A DNA stretch of 64,000 nt from Metopolophium dirhodum (taxonomy: Eukaryota > Arthropoda > Insecta > Hemiptera > Aphididae). The number at the start of each line of letters is the position of its first letter. Position 1 is the stretch's first letter. A model generated the notes under the pieces. The model saw only the letters and a list, made by a program, of their open reading frames with translations, was not told the DNA's origin and did no database searches. This document shows, piece by piece, positions 1-13,634 of this stretch. The stretch covers positions 56,218,270 through 56,282,269 of the forward strand of contig NC_083560.1 in NCBI RefSeq assembly GCF_019925205.1, read 5' to 3'. Position numbers and translations under genes: made by a program.

Positions 1-2938
1 CATTTTCTTATCTTTCTTGACAGTTTATTAAAAATATTTTTATTTATAGCATGAAATTATATCTTTTTCCATAAAGTTTTATGAATTAATAAAATAAAAA
101 CACAAGTATATATATTATATATATATACAACAAAATGAAAGAATTAAAAACATCATTTAATTTTTATATAATATAGTCTCGGAGATAACCGTAAAAAAAT
201 TAAGATTCAAAACATTGGCTGTTCTTACGTTTTTTTAGATAAGTAATAACTTTCCTCTAAACAGATTACGTATGTTACGTTTGTTTAAACCATGAGAGTA
301 ACGGTCAAATTTAATGAAAAACTTCATAAAAATCGCGTTATTGCAGTAACATGAAACTCTTTATAACATAAGGTTTCCTCGACAGTTTATATGCATATTA
401 ATATTGTAGGTACCCGAGAAAAATTATGCTTGTTAAATTTGTGCAAATTCCACCACCGTCCAACGTCAATATTGATATTTTTCTACGAGGACTGACTGCT
501 GAAGTACAAGCCGTTTTTATCATAAATTTATTTTTGCGTCGCGCGTCGTCTTCGACGTGATATATACACGCATTGCTATGTAACCCCACCTCGACCGCGA
601 CCATAACAGAAAGAAAAAAATTGTATTAAAAACGCCGGAAGCTGTTAAAGTGTGTGTATACCCGCGATTATTCTACCACGACAATACAGGACACGACACG
701 ATGAGAAAAACTATAGAGAAAATCATCGTCGTCGTCGTGGCTGTATAGTGTATAGTAAATAGGTGGGTGTCTTCCGCCAACGGACACAATAAAAATGACA
801 CACACACACACATAATTCCCATGATTACCACCACGGACGAATTATTTTTATTTCTTTATAGAATTAAAGAAAACTCGTATATAAATGTATAAAGACTGCT
901 GTGATGGCTCATTTAACTCGGCAGCGACGGTGGTTATCCGCGGTGTTGGTGCCGTAGTAACGCTTTGGCCGAATCTCGTATATAATACGAGTATACATGA
1001 TATATAATATATAGAAGGGTATATATACCACGACCTATGTATTAAATGTAGATACTAATCGAACAAAGATATATTTGTAAGTAATAATATAAGTTTACAA
1101 ACCGGATATATTATGATTATTGTCGGTAGGCCGTAGTAAGAATTAGGAAGAAATTGTGTGGAACGAAAACGATGAATGATGATAATATTATATATATAAT
1201 AATAATATTTTCACATTGATACTACTGTGAACAAAAAGACATAAAATATTAATATAATAACGTGTCACGTCTTTATTTATATATTACCGGCGTGATGCAG
1301 TAGAGACGGTGCATTTCCGGATATAAAATATTATAATTGACAAATTTATTCTCGCGGTCGAACTTAATATTGATTATTCTATAAAATATGCTAACCAAAC
1401 AAAAGTTAAAATTATCGCGGTACGCTGTTACGAATTAAAAATACACACATATGTAGTATATTAACGAGTCGCCGATGCGTATACATAATATATTTGCATA
1501 TAATACGTAAAAAGAAAACGCGGTGCGTCTATACAACGTTTGTAAGGCTTCTATATACCTAACATTTTTATATTATTAATAATTATACGTAAAAACATCA
1601 TACACACGATAGCCGCGTATAGTGTGTCACTCGTGCGAACAATATAATAGGTATATATTATATAGGTACGTCCTATAATAATATAGCGTTGTAATTATCG
1701 CCGTGTGTGAGATAATGTTATTCGTTAAAGTCTGTTTACGACGACAACGACAGCGACGGCGATTATTGTATGGTAATTTTTATAGGAGTCTATACTCTGC
1801 AGCTATACATATTATATGTACGCAAAAGAGAATGGAGACGGTTTTTCTTACCATATATAATATGCCGCGGTCGTGTTTTTCTTGCCTTCCATCTTTTATT
1901 TTTATTTTATCTTACATCTTATCTCTTTTGTTAGTTGCACAAGAAAAGAAAAATCGAAAAATCGCCTTTCGTCTCGTAATTGGCGACTTGTATACCGCGC
2001 GCGCGCGCTCGCGCTAGTTTTGTTTCATTGCGTCATCATATTATTATACTAGATATTGTGAATAACAATTTATTGTGTATACCTTAAGCGTTTTGTACGG
2101 AGAATATATTATGAATGCAGACAAACAAAAAAATAAAAATAAATATGTATTATGAGGATCGTACCTACGAAGAGACGACGACGATAGCCAAGTACAGTTT
2201 TCAAATGTCCAAAATTCGTGACCAGTCGCGTTCTCTATTCTTCTTAATGAAAACATTAAAATATATTATTCATGTACTGTTTTTTAAACGTATATTATAT
2301 TGTACACACATATTATATTACATTTACGATTTACATTATACAGTGTGTCTGATAAGTTTGTGAACTTTGTTAACGTTGCTTAGTCTTGTCGAGGTCTCCG
2401 CACTCTTCGAACACACACTGTTGACATGTAGGATTATCATCGTGTACGCATACTGCAGGGCCATATATACTTTGTACGTATTATATACACTACGACCATA
2501 CTATAATATATGTAATGCGTCGCGTGTAGAAATAATAGAACTCGTTTTAGAAAATGAATTTTAGTTCGTATTATTATTATTATTATTTTCGTTTCTTCTT
2601 CTTCTTCTTATATTATTATTATTATCATTATTATTTTTATTACCACCGCGCGCCGGCTACGGCCCCGTAACTTTACTACACCGTCATCTTTATAATGATC
2701 AACATCATCATCACCGCGTATAGTCGTCTCCGTCGTCGTGATCATGGTCGTCACGAGGGCGTCTATTTCGCGTGTGCACGTTGTCAGAACTTATTCCACT
2801 CCTCATCGCCTCCTCGAGCCGGTAGTATGAGTCTGACCTCTTGACTCCGTACTCTGTGCCTGGATTGGCGTGTGAGAGACGCATGGACGTATCGCCGTAC
2901 GTCTTTCTCTTCGTTTCTCTCTCGGAAAAATAAAACAC

Positions 2939-2948
2939 CTGTCAATCA
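2939..2948 (-). promoter_or_regulatory. Composite Exd/Hth (Pbx-Meis) binding motif
   Basis: CTGTCAATCA reads TGATTGACAG on the minus strand. This is the consensus in which the Pbx/Exd half site TGATTG abuts the Meis/Hth half site TGACAG. An exact match of this 10-mer is expected about 0.1 times in 64 kb of random sequence on both strands. It lies in an intron of hth itself, so autoregulation is a reasonable inference; occupancy is unproven. Confidence 0.5.
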
Positions 2949-3268
2949 TTGTAACGTGCGCGCATTACAGTACCATTGGGATATAATAATAATATAATAA
3001 TGATAATAATAATAACGATAATGATAACAATAATATTATTATTATTAAAATTATTTTAATACTTCTATCATCCGACTATACTATACACATAATATACTGT
3101 ACACACACGCACACACATACACACTTTCTTTAGTCGACTGACGGCTTGGAGCGTTTTTGTTATTATTATTATTTTACTCGTTTCAAATCGACGGAGCCCC
3201 GCTGTAAAAATTTAACCGCACATAATGCGTATGTATACATATATTTTTGTATCCAAAAAATACTAAAT

Positions 3269-3278
3269 TGATTTATGG
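3269..3278 (+). promoter_or_regulatory. Exd/Hox-type motif TGATTTATGG
   Basis: TGATTTATGG fits the Exd-Hox dimer class favoured by central and posterior Hox proteins (TGATTTAT core). It lies about 320 bp downstream of the Exd/Hth composite motif. AT-rich sequence produces TGATTTAT by chance fairly often, so its value comes from the neighbouring site. Confidence 0.25.
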
Positions 3279-5080
3279 GAATATATTTTTTAAAATATAT
3301 AGAAGGTCGACACCGCGCAGTAGGATTACCTGCATGCAGTCTGAGAGGAGATCTAAGTGCGGTTGACTCGGCGGAGGTTGTTGTAACTGCCTAGAGGGAA
3401 TTTTGACGTATATTATTTTGAAAAATGTTAATCCTAAAACGTTCAAAAAGTAATAATAATAATAACAATGATAAATATTAAATTACATCGTTATTTATAA
3501 TGATTTAAATATTTCTTCGTTGAATTATTTTTCTCAATCAATATTACTTAGAACGTTTTTTCCGAACGTGAATTATTCCACGTGGAATGTTGTACGTTTC
3601 CATTCGATTCTTATAACAGCTATGATATATGTAGTATACTGTAGTACTACATATATACTACATATGCTACCTATATGGTTTATATACAAGTTTCTTCTTT
3701 CGTTGTGTGAACACAAATCCAATATGTTATTATTTTAATTTTAGGTAGGTAGTTGAGAACGAAACACTACATACAATGTTAAAAATATGTGGAGGTCAAT
3801 TGTTTTTTGTTCTTATTGTGGATTTGAAATATTGCACGTACCGGCGTATCTCTTCGGACATCGTCGTACACAAAATATATAGGTATAGTCGTGTTCTATA
3901 CGCTATCTATGATAAAATATTACAAAATAAACACATTCGGCCTTATTTGTTGTAGAATAATAAACGGCGTGTTGTTCACGCACGTGCATATAAAATTTGA
4001 TGACGGGTGATGGCACATTTTGTATTCAGTGTACAACGAAATACACGACATCTGGCAATACAAAGTCATGACGTGACCGGATTTTTTTTTCTTTCTGAAA
4101 AGCATTTGCCGATCGTTCCGATTTAAATATTTTTCAATTAAAATGACGTGGAAACCGATCGTTTTTAGGTCTTATATCATGCTAATATATAATTATCGAT
4201 TTTCGATACGCGTTTTATCGATGATACCCCTATATAATATATAATATTTTATGCAGAGATGACTTAAACCACTCGCCTCTCAGTAATCTATTACTATAAT
4301 AATGTATATAAAATACGAATAGTATCAAATAGTATTATGTATATTGTTGTAGATGTGTATATATGTAATTATAATTGATGGTATTGATTCGGAACAAATA
4401 AATAATTATAGAAATTTCATATGTATATACATATATATTTTATGGCCCCGAAACATATACACATATACGGTACACACACACACACTAGTGCGAGCGCGCA
4501 ATATATATATATATGTATATAAGTATATAAAAAATGGTATTTTCTTTATTATCACCGTAAGTATAAAATAATGTATACGATTGCAGTGGTTTTAATAGAT
4601 TTTTTTCCAAACTCGTAATTATCGCTTTCGAAATCTCCTCCCATAAATACAAATAAATACCCCTTCGGACGACAGCTCGTAACAGTCGAAATGGACATGA
4701 CAGATATTATTTTTTTTCAACGTTTTACGCGTTTAAAAATACCAGTTTTAAAATTATAGGTTGTCTTGTCCGACTTAATTCTTTCTTCACACAGGCACAA
4801 GCACATCTATATACTTATACATACCTATACGAATATATGTTACACACACATAAAGGTTATTAAAAATATTATTTAGTCAGATTAAGTGATATATTTTGTA
4901 TTATTATTACAAATTTAGTTTTTTTTTAAATTATCATGTACCTATTAACCTATTAATTCAACGTTATTATTAGGTATATTCGATGCATATCTACATATAT
5001 TTAGTTATTATATACAATGTTGCTTGTACTATATATCGTAAAATCAATGTTAACGTAATATTATTGTTCGTATTTTTCAG

Positions 5081-5212
5081 GTAAATGGTGTCAAAGGCGA
5101 GATTGGCCTCCACCACTAGACGCCCGAGCGGCATCAGCTGCGGAAGCGGCGAAACGCGGTCTTCTGTATCAATCTGTGTTCCTCGGCGGTAGCCCAAATG
5201 ATTACAACTCGT
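5081..5212 (+). CDS. hth: hth cassette exon, GKWC-type linker (44 codons)
   Basis: The acceptor is TATTTTTCAG ending at 5080 and the donor is GTAAGTAC from 5213. The exon begins with GT, which completes a glycine codon with the G left by the upstream exon, and reads GKWCQRRDWPPP onward to SPNDYNS plus one base. At 132 nt it is divisible by three. The next exon also begins with GT in the same phase, so the exon can be included or skipped without a frameshift. Skipping restores the GDASNAS junction; inclusion gives CDASNAS. Drosophila Hth has a comparable GKWC segment between the MEIS domain and the homeodomain, which supports the call. Its function is not established from the sequence. It is arginine/alanine-rich and has no recognised domain. 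Confidence 0.93.
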
Positions 5213-8200
5213 GTAAGTACATATAAAATAAATATAATTTATATTTATCTCAAATTTAATAGGCAACTGTTTTTTATATACAACAGCGTTATAATATAGG
5301 TTAATTTATTCAAAGTCACGAAAAAATGTGTCCCTTGTTTTTCTCTATTAATGACGGTTTTTTTAATATATATATGGCCATGAGTTAAGGTATTTACTGA
5401 CCGTCAATAAGGGTTTGCTGCAGGATCGCCACTAAAATGAGCATTTGACGTGTACGTTTAGGTTTGTTGTGCCCTTTATTAAATAAAAAAAAAATGGAAA
5501 ACCCCTGTCAAAGAGTATCAGGGGTAATAGAGGATGTAAAGGAGAGAAGGAAGGGGTGAGCGGGTATGAGTGTGGAAACATTTCCCGGTTTGCCAATGTT
5601 CGTAGTCGTTGCCATGGAAAACCTGGACCGCGCGAGCGCCGTGCGCCGCGATGCAGTCAACCAGGCAGCCATCCATCTCTCTCTCTTGCGTATATATATT
5701 ATATATATTTTTTTTTTATTTGGTTGTCGGCGGCGATATAATGTTCGTCTTGCCATTTTTACTCCGCATACATTTTGTAGAAAATATTTGCTAACTGTGG
5801 CACGTGTATATACGTGATATCAATTAAAATATCTTCTGATGTCTACATTTGATTCGGAATGAAATATGAAACCTATTATATAATATTATATATTTTGATA
5901 CGATTAACTAGGTAATAAATAAACAATGAACTGTTATAATACGATACGTCAGATAAATGTATACTTAGGTATGTATAGGCACATCAAGTTCCTATATATT
6001 TAATGTTTATTATTTAACAATAAATATATTGGACTCGATGGAGTTACATTATTTTTGTAACTTTTGTTTTCTTACAGGGAGTATTGATAAAATATAAATC
6101 TAGTATGTTTTAGTTTGTATATTGCGATTGTCATACGTTGTTACTTAAGTAGTATTTCATGAAATATTTTATTTTTGTATAAATAGGTTTACCTATCACA
6201 TTTAAAAGTTTATTTAAAATACGTGTGGGTTACATTATTATTTTTTATTTAAAACTGGATAAGATATCGCAATAATGGTGTAAAGATGGTTGTGGTGGTG
6301 GTGCCTATAAGAGATACACAGAATAACGATGATAATAATCCCCCTAAGGGATAACTATTTGCGGTAGTGGGGTCCAGCTGGTCTCGAAGGAGCCAATTAC
6401 TGTTGTTGCATCATATATCCCGAAAGAGATTGATTGACCAATCAACATATAAGTAGAAACTTTGAACATGAACTTAGAGAAACATGAAACACTCATCTAA
6501 AAAAACACCATTATATAATATAGAGTTTGAAAATTCAGTGAAAATTATGATCGTTATTGAACCCGAGAATTTGTTGCTTTTTTAATAGAATAATTTTATT
6601 TTTACGGTTTGTTGTATAATATTATATAGTAATTTAAAATATCTAATATCTATGTATCGATAATAACTATAAGACAAACGTGATACCTATAATAATAATA
6701 AATAAAACATTTTCGAATGCGTGAAATGCCGTCGGAAAAACAAAAATGACCATTGTCGAATGTACCGTAGCTCATATAAATGTATATAGAAATATCCATT
6801 TGTTGAGATGTATGTATCATGTATATAATATGTAAAGGGCTAGAAAGAAGTGAAAATACGATTAGCGGTACTTGTAACCGCAACCGACGGAACTTTTTTT
6901 CATTTGTACTTATTTTCTCTTTATACTTGCTGCATGTGACAGCTACTACGTGGGTTGGAGCGCGCGTACCGTTTTCAGGCTGACAACGGCAACGACGACG
7001 ATGATATCAAAAACAGCCCATAAAGTGAGGAGGTCTCAATTATAGTATACGTATAAATATATATATATATATATATATATTATACCATTCAATAAGGGTA
7101 GGAATAGGGTGATTGTGTGTGCGGAATGGAGGTGTAGTACGCGCACCGGACCACTGGTAAAATGGAGGTGTGTTGGTGACAGCCAGGAAATGAACGAACG
7201 CTGGTCACCCCCTTATTCTCGTTTCGGTTTGCGTTAACTATAATACTATATCAAATAATATTGTAGTTATCTTAAGTTGGAGAAAAAATATAAAATAAAT
7301 TCAGCCATGGCTTATATTAAATTTATTTTCGAAAAAGGGGACATTTTTTCACACGGTTAGAGTTGTATAGAGTTAGGCCAATGTTTTGGGTTTACCCCTA
7401 TAATATAGAGAGGATTTGTTATCATATTTAATTAAAAAACAGATGTAATTTTATTCGAAGTGTGGTTGTTCTCATGGGTTTTCTTAATTAATATTTTAGA
7501 AGTAATAGCATATTGCAACCATTATTTATTTATATGTATATAGGCTATATAACACTACGCTCAAATAAGATAATTATCATTTTTAATAAAATTTCTCTTA
7601 AATTTATTTTTAATTAGGATGCAAACATTGTAAATTATGACTATGATAATTTACAACTATATTCACCGTACATCCTTGATTTTTTTCTCTGAAAATGTAA
7701 TAAATATTGTTCATTATTCTGATATTGAGTATTATTTACGATCAATTTAAAATCGAAAACATATTCATAGGTACCTTAAATTACGCATTTGGGGCATTTT
7801 TATTATCCGATATAGAACATTCAGAAGAAAAAAGTTCATTATAAATCAAACGTTTCCTCGTTCTATAATTTGCAGAACGGAAAAGTATAAAACAGTCGTA
7901 CCTACATTTTAAACGATTGGCATTTTTGTTCCCGTCTAAACGGGCTTAACGGTAAAATTATTATCTATATTGTGCAATTGCAGTTGTTCAACAGATGTAT
8001 TATTTTATTTTTTCAAATAGAAGTACTAGTATAACGTTGTCATAGACCATAGTTTGTTTTAGAGTAATATTCGTCAGTGTATTCATGTTTTTTTATTACT
8101 AGCTGTTGTATGATATATTTACATTTTAATAAACAATCGTTGCAAAGATCAAAGTTGAAAACATATTTTTTTCTGAAAATGTTACGCGATCATCGCCAAT

Positions 8201-8504
8201 TCCGTTATTAAAAATGTATTGATTCATTTTATATCCATATATGATGTAGCGTACCTATATATAATACATTCTTTAATCTTTATTATAGCCATAGATGGTT
8301 TACATTAAATTATTAAACTCGCTGGTCGCACGTTTATAATATATTCCATTATAGTCGGGGTCGTTGTCGGTCTGCAGGCATTTTTTGACCTTAATCATAT
8401 TATATAGTGTTGGTGGCCAGATTCTCTCTCTCTCTCTCTCTCTCATTCTGTTATTTTCGTTGTTGTTGTTTTTTTAACTTGTTTCATCTCGAAGGCACCG
8501 CCAC

Positions 8505-8543
<39 letters not shown>

Positions 8544-11500
8544 TATCATCATATTTTTGTGGTTAATTCTCTCTCGACATTAACGTTGATGTATTACAAT
8601 AATATTCCGTTTATAAGACTTTCGAGTAATTTTTAACGCTATTATTTTATTTTTTAGTATGGACCTCAGGGGTTGAGATTTTTTTCTTATGTTTCTTGTC
8701 GCTAAACCCCTTAGTAAATTCTTTTAAACCACGATTAAGATTATTATGATTATTATTATTTTACTATATTACATATATTATATTATAGCGTTTATATAAT
8801 AAAATATCTTTATAACTTACAATCGTTATTATTCAACAATGTGTTTACGGATTCAGTGAGGATAACTATCTAGCTTATAATATTTTAAATTACATCTAAC
8901 TATAGTACTATACCTTACCCATTAGTCATTGTGCGCAGCATTGATTGCACTGCCTACCTATACCTATTTACAAGTTAAACTCATTATAGTCAATCATTCT
9001 CATAAAGGTCGTAATGTAATATTTATATTAATATTTTATACGTTTACATGTATGTAATCTCAAGTTGTGCACTGAGTTCGATTTCATTACTTGTTATTTT
9101 CTTTTTTAGTTTTAATGGCTGCCTTGTTCAAAGTCGTTGTCCATAAACTCGTTTTCTCTTGTCTGTTTAATATGCCGCCGCCCATTTTCTTTGACCAATC
9201 CTCATAACATATAACATCAACATGTATAGGTTATGTATTCGTAAAAGAAATATTCCTATTTGATTATTTATTAATTTTTTTAATATCAGATGACTGATGA
9301 TCTAATCGATATTTAATGAATGATGATTATTAACGTATTCGATTCAGAACAATTAAAAATATCTAATAACTACCTACCTATATAGATTATTATATATGGG
9401 AAGGTTGCAATCTTATAAATAAATTCGTTTTACTACAATCTTAATTTTATTGAAGTAGGTATATAATTTTAAGTTGGAATTCGGCAATAGAATACTTATA
9501 AAGAAAAAATTCGTTATGACCAAAATCCCGTGTTTAATTGACGTGCAACAAAAACACATTAGGAAGGGGACACGCATGGTACTGCAGCTTAACTTATAAT
9601 AAATTACGAATTCAAAAGTTGAACTCTGACAATGATACGGGACGACGGGTCCGCCACAACGACGCGCGGTCGAGAGAGATAACCCTTCCTTCCTAATGTG
9701 TTTAGGGGGTCAGTCCCTCGGATATAATATTGTAATCCAATCAAATACAAACAAACACCTAAACCCATTAGATAAACAGTTTTTACTCCTCACCGCCACT
9801 ATACCACTACTGTTGTTTATTTAGTGTGTATGAGTCATTACACACTCTATGCTATATTATATGCAGCCGTATAATATGTTTATGTCCCCAACCACTAACT
9901 ATTTCTTATCTGGCGCAGTGTGCAGCGTGGCTGTTTTATCTACAGTCAACATTAAAACAACGCACTGAATGCGCATTCTGTTGTTGTTGTTGTTGTTTTT
10001 TTTGTTTATATATTTACGTATTTGAATAGTATTATATACGTTGGTGAATTTAAATAAAATTATTATCGTCGTGCAATAAAATGTCGCAAGTCTCGTCGTC
10101 ATCATTGTTAAAATCGATTTAGATTTGTTTTTCTACGCAGCTTAATTATTAGAAGTTAGCTGGTTTTATTTGTTAGGTACTGTAAGAATATAATATACGT
10201 CCCAGCTGAAAAAATGTTCAGCTTTTTGTTGAAAAACGGTATTCGAATAAAATGGTCTCTTGGAAACGCGCTGCAGCATCCAGCTACGTATACACGTGGT
10301 GGTGGGGATAGTGGAGGTCCCTTATCGGTCGTGTATATAGTGTTATCCGCCGTCACCACGACGTGTGTGGAACGGTAAAAGGTATATATATACTATAAGG
10401 GAGAGCAGAGTATGGGCAGAGATATTGTTTTGATTGTGCGCGTGTGTGTTGGTATGTGTATAAGTATACGTATATATGTATATTGTATATATTTATACGA
10501 TGTGTTCGTGTGCGTGTGTATTCTGGCTGGCAAAGTGGGTAGAAGGAGAAATGCAGAGGGATTGATGAAGGGGTGGGTAGCAGTGATTGATCACCTTCTG
10601 TAGTGAATCTGATAGCGACGGTGCACATTTACCCACCACCAGTGCCGCCGGCGTGGGTGAACGGCGGCGGCTACAAGCTCTACGACCCCTAACTTCCGTA
10701 AAATTACCAATTGCACGCGCAGACAGACGAATTTATAACCGTAGGCTCTTTTCATTTTTTTTTTAATTAAAAAAAAAAAATCAAAAAGTATGGTACTTTT
10801 GGTATTTTATATTCGATTATTTTTTTTAAATATATGCATTTTAAGTATGTCTTTTCTACGATGCTGATAAATATCATTTTCTATTAAAAAATGAAAGGGT
10901 AAATCCAGTAGGATAAAAAATTGCATTTTTGACGTTGATCACTTACGTATAATAGTAATTAAAATAAAATGAATCGTTATGTTATGTTTTGTTTTATACA
11001 TAGGTGATGCGAGTAATGCCAGTGTCGGCAGTGGCGATGGTACGGGAGAGGATGACGATGATCCCAGCGGTGGAAAAAAGAACCAAAAGAAAAGAGGTAT
11101 ATTCCCAAAAGTGGCCACTAATATACTCCGAGCGTGGTTATTTCAGCATCTAACGGTAAGCCAATATATATTTCAATCGTTAAACTTATAATGAAATCCC
11201 ATGATTTTCTCGAATATGTTTCAAATAAATATTAAACATACTACACGACTTACTAAAAGTGCTTGGTTGTTTACTTTTCATAATAATTATTATTTAATAC
11301 ATGGATTTTAATGCCCAGGCTCTAAATTATAGCTACATCGTACTTATAACTAACTAAGTATTGTTATTATTATTATTGTTTTTATTATTATTTATAAGTA
11401 AATATTTTCCACGGGTTTGGTTGTGTTTGCATGCACAGTGATTTATGACGTATATAAAGAAACGAATAAACTGTATTATAACGCGCTACCTATAAAATAG

Positions 11501-13543
11501 TAATTATTTTCAACGCACGTTTTCGAAATTATGTCAGTTCATAACGTTTAATTGGCAAATGTACAAACTAATGCGTAAAAACATATTATATATTATAGAT
11601 ATTACATGGAGTATAAATATATGTAACCGTATCATGCATATTGTTTTGCGTCCGATTTAAATTTATGTACGTTGGAAAACATCGTTGGATAACAAAATGT
11701 TGATTTTAAACGCAAGGAGCATTTACTGTGTTGTTAAAATTCCAGTATTAACTTCCATGGGACACGTGTTCTTCCAGTAGAATTGTCATTGTTTGGAATT
11801 CTTTGTTTTATTATGGCACGCGAGAGAATTTCTGAAATTTAATTTTGTTCGCCAAGGGAGAATAAACTAGCAGTGTAATTTATCCATTTGGATACGGATG
11901 TTTGTCGCAGAAAAGTTTCCTCCAGTGAAACATTTCACAGTCGGTACCAAGACCTAATTAAAAACGCCCGAGTTGTGTATAACTGGTGGCAGTGACGTAC
12001 CTACCCTCCTTCGTGCACCAGCCGCGTTCAGTATACTTGTCGTAAAAAGGGGTAATTAAAGGGCCCTCTTGTGCAAAAGGTAAATTTTCGTTTGAAATTA
12101 AATTTTGCATAACAATTAGCCGTTCCTACCACCACCGCCGTCGCCGCCATGGCGCTTTCGTGGAGTACCAGGTGCTTGGAATGTATTCACGTCCTTCATC
12201 TTGTCCTGAGGGGTGGAGCGAAAACTCTGTCGAGCTTTTCTCTGGGTATTAAAATTCATTTTATACGAACTCAAGGGAAATTATTAAACCTTTATGCTTT
12301 TTTACATTTCTTCCATTTCGGTTGGTAAATGATAATTATAAGCGATGGAGTGAGATCAACTAGAGAGTGGAAGAGAGTCAACGTGAAACTAAAAACCGAG
12401 AGTTCTGTTGCAATTACGTAACAATAATTTTAGGTATACTTATTCTTATTTTAGTACAAAACTTTTTGTCGTTTAAGATTAATTCATATTTTTAAATTAA
12501 CGGAATAGGTACCTACACTTGTAGGTTTGTGGTTTTTTTTATCATGTTTACATTTAGTATGTCTCGCTTTAAACTAGTTAACTTATATCTGACTTAACGT
12601 GATATTTTTCTATATAAAATAAACTTACTTTACTTTAAACGGCTCTCTTTCTCTCTCATAAACAAAAAAAATTGAATTAATTTTAATATATTACTTTTGT
12701 TAAAATAACCGATGTAATTTCAGTAAATATGTAAATGTAATTTTATCGAGTTCACGCGTAATGGATAACCATATTTTATTAGACCGTTGCTGTGTTGAAT
12801 TCGTTGTTTTTTATTATTATATTTGAATTGCAATTTTGTATACGAGACCAAAAAGTAACATTTTATTATTTGATACATTTATTTTTTTGCAATTTTGATA
12901 CTCGACTGCGTTTTCTTTTCGCTCTATATACACACTATAAAAACTTCGCTTAATTTATGCGTGGATATTACATATACACGTTTATATATTTATATATATA
13001 TGTATGTATATATATGCGGAAGAACGGGATATAGAGAGATAGAGAGAGAAAGAGAGCTAGCGAGCGAGGATGTGGTTGTGGGGTTCAAATGGACATTTGG
13101 AATTAGTTATATTTTTATCCTTCTCTCATCATATATATATATACCCACCCCTTTTTTCCCGTACCGGTCGGCACCATTCCCCGTTGCTGTTGGTAACACT
13201 GTGGGTATGGGTCGCACCAGCGACGCTTGCCCCCTTAAGCCTGATCGTAATAATTAAAATTCCTCGTTGTCCCGGCAACCAACTAACCTCTCTCACTCTC
13301 TCTCTCACTATGTTTCTCTCTTTCCAACACCACCACCATTCCACCTCACTCGTAAATATATATTTATATATACATACACATATGTAGTTATTATTCGTAT
13401 ATATGATTTACCGCCATTACTTTTGTGTGTAGTCTAGTCGCTTTTATGTCTAGTGAAACCGCTTCATGTCGCGATCGTCGTCAAACGCGCATGCCGCGTG
13501 TAAAATAATATGAATTACATATTCGGTATTAACGTCGGCTGGT

Positions 13544-13634
<91 letters not shown>

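Larger units (their letters stand above)
1..5080 (+). other. hth intron sequence upstream of the cassette exon
   Basis: No coding exon is recognisable. The short open frames, for example at 2044-2363 and 3520-3738, lack start context, splice logic or family resemblance. The stretch is AT-rich with short ATT/TTC runs near 2568-2640. A less AT-rich block at about 2640-2950 carries a composite Exd/Hth-type motif, and about 320 bp further on is an Exd/Hox-type motif (listed separately). Because the cassette exon starts mid-codon, this region must be intron at least down to 5080. The upstream exon is outside the window. Confidence 0.75.
5213..11003 (+). other. hth intron between the cassette and first homeodomain exons
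   Basis: This 5,791-bp intron runs from GTAAGTAC to ATACATAG. It contains a CT run (8423-8444), an ATC trinucleotide tract, a 16-bp inverted repeat with a 120-bp loop (9552-9703), and the candidate terminal exon at 10604-10692. The first bases read in frame from the cassette give a stop at 5223-5225, and AATAAA occurs at 5227-5232. No other coding sequence is supported; the open frames at 5508-5817 overlap one another on both strands and have no domain. Confidence 0.85.

Noticed and set aside
2711..2938. 75-codon minus-strand open frame with a charged end (RDDHDHDDGDD)
   Set aside because: No domain, no splice sites in register with hth, and the acidic end comes from a GTC/ATC triplet run. 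The block is more plausible as regulatory sequence next to the Exd/Hth motif.
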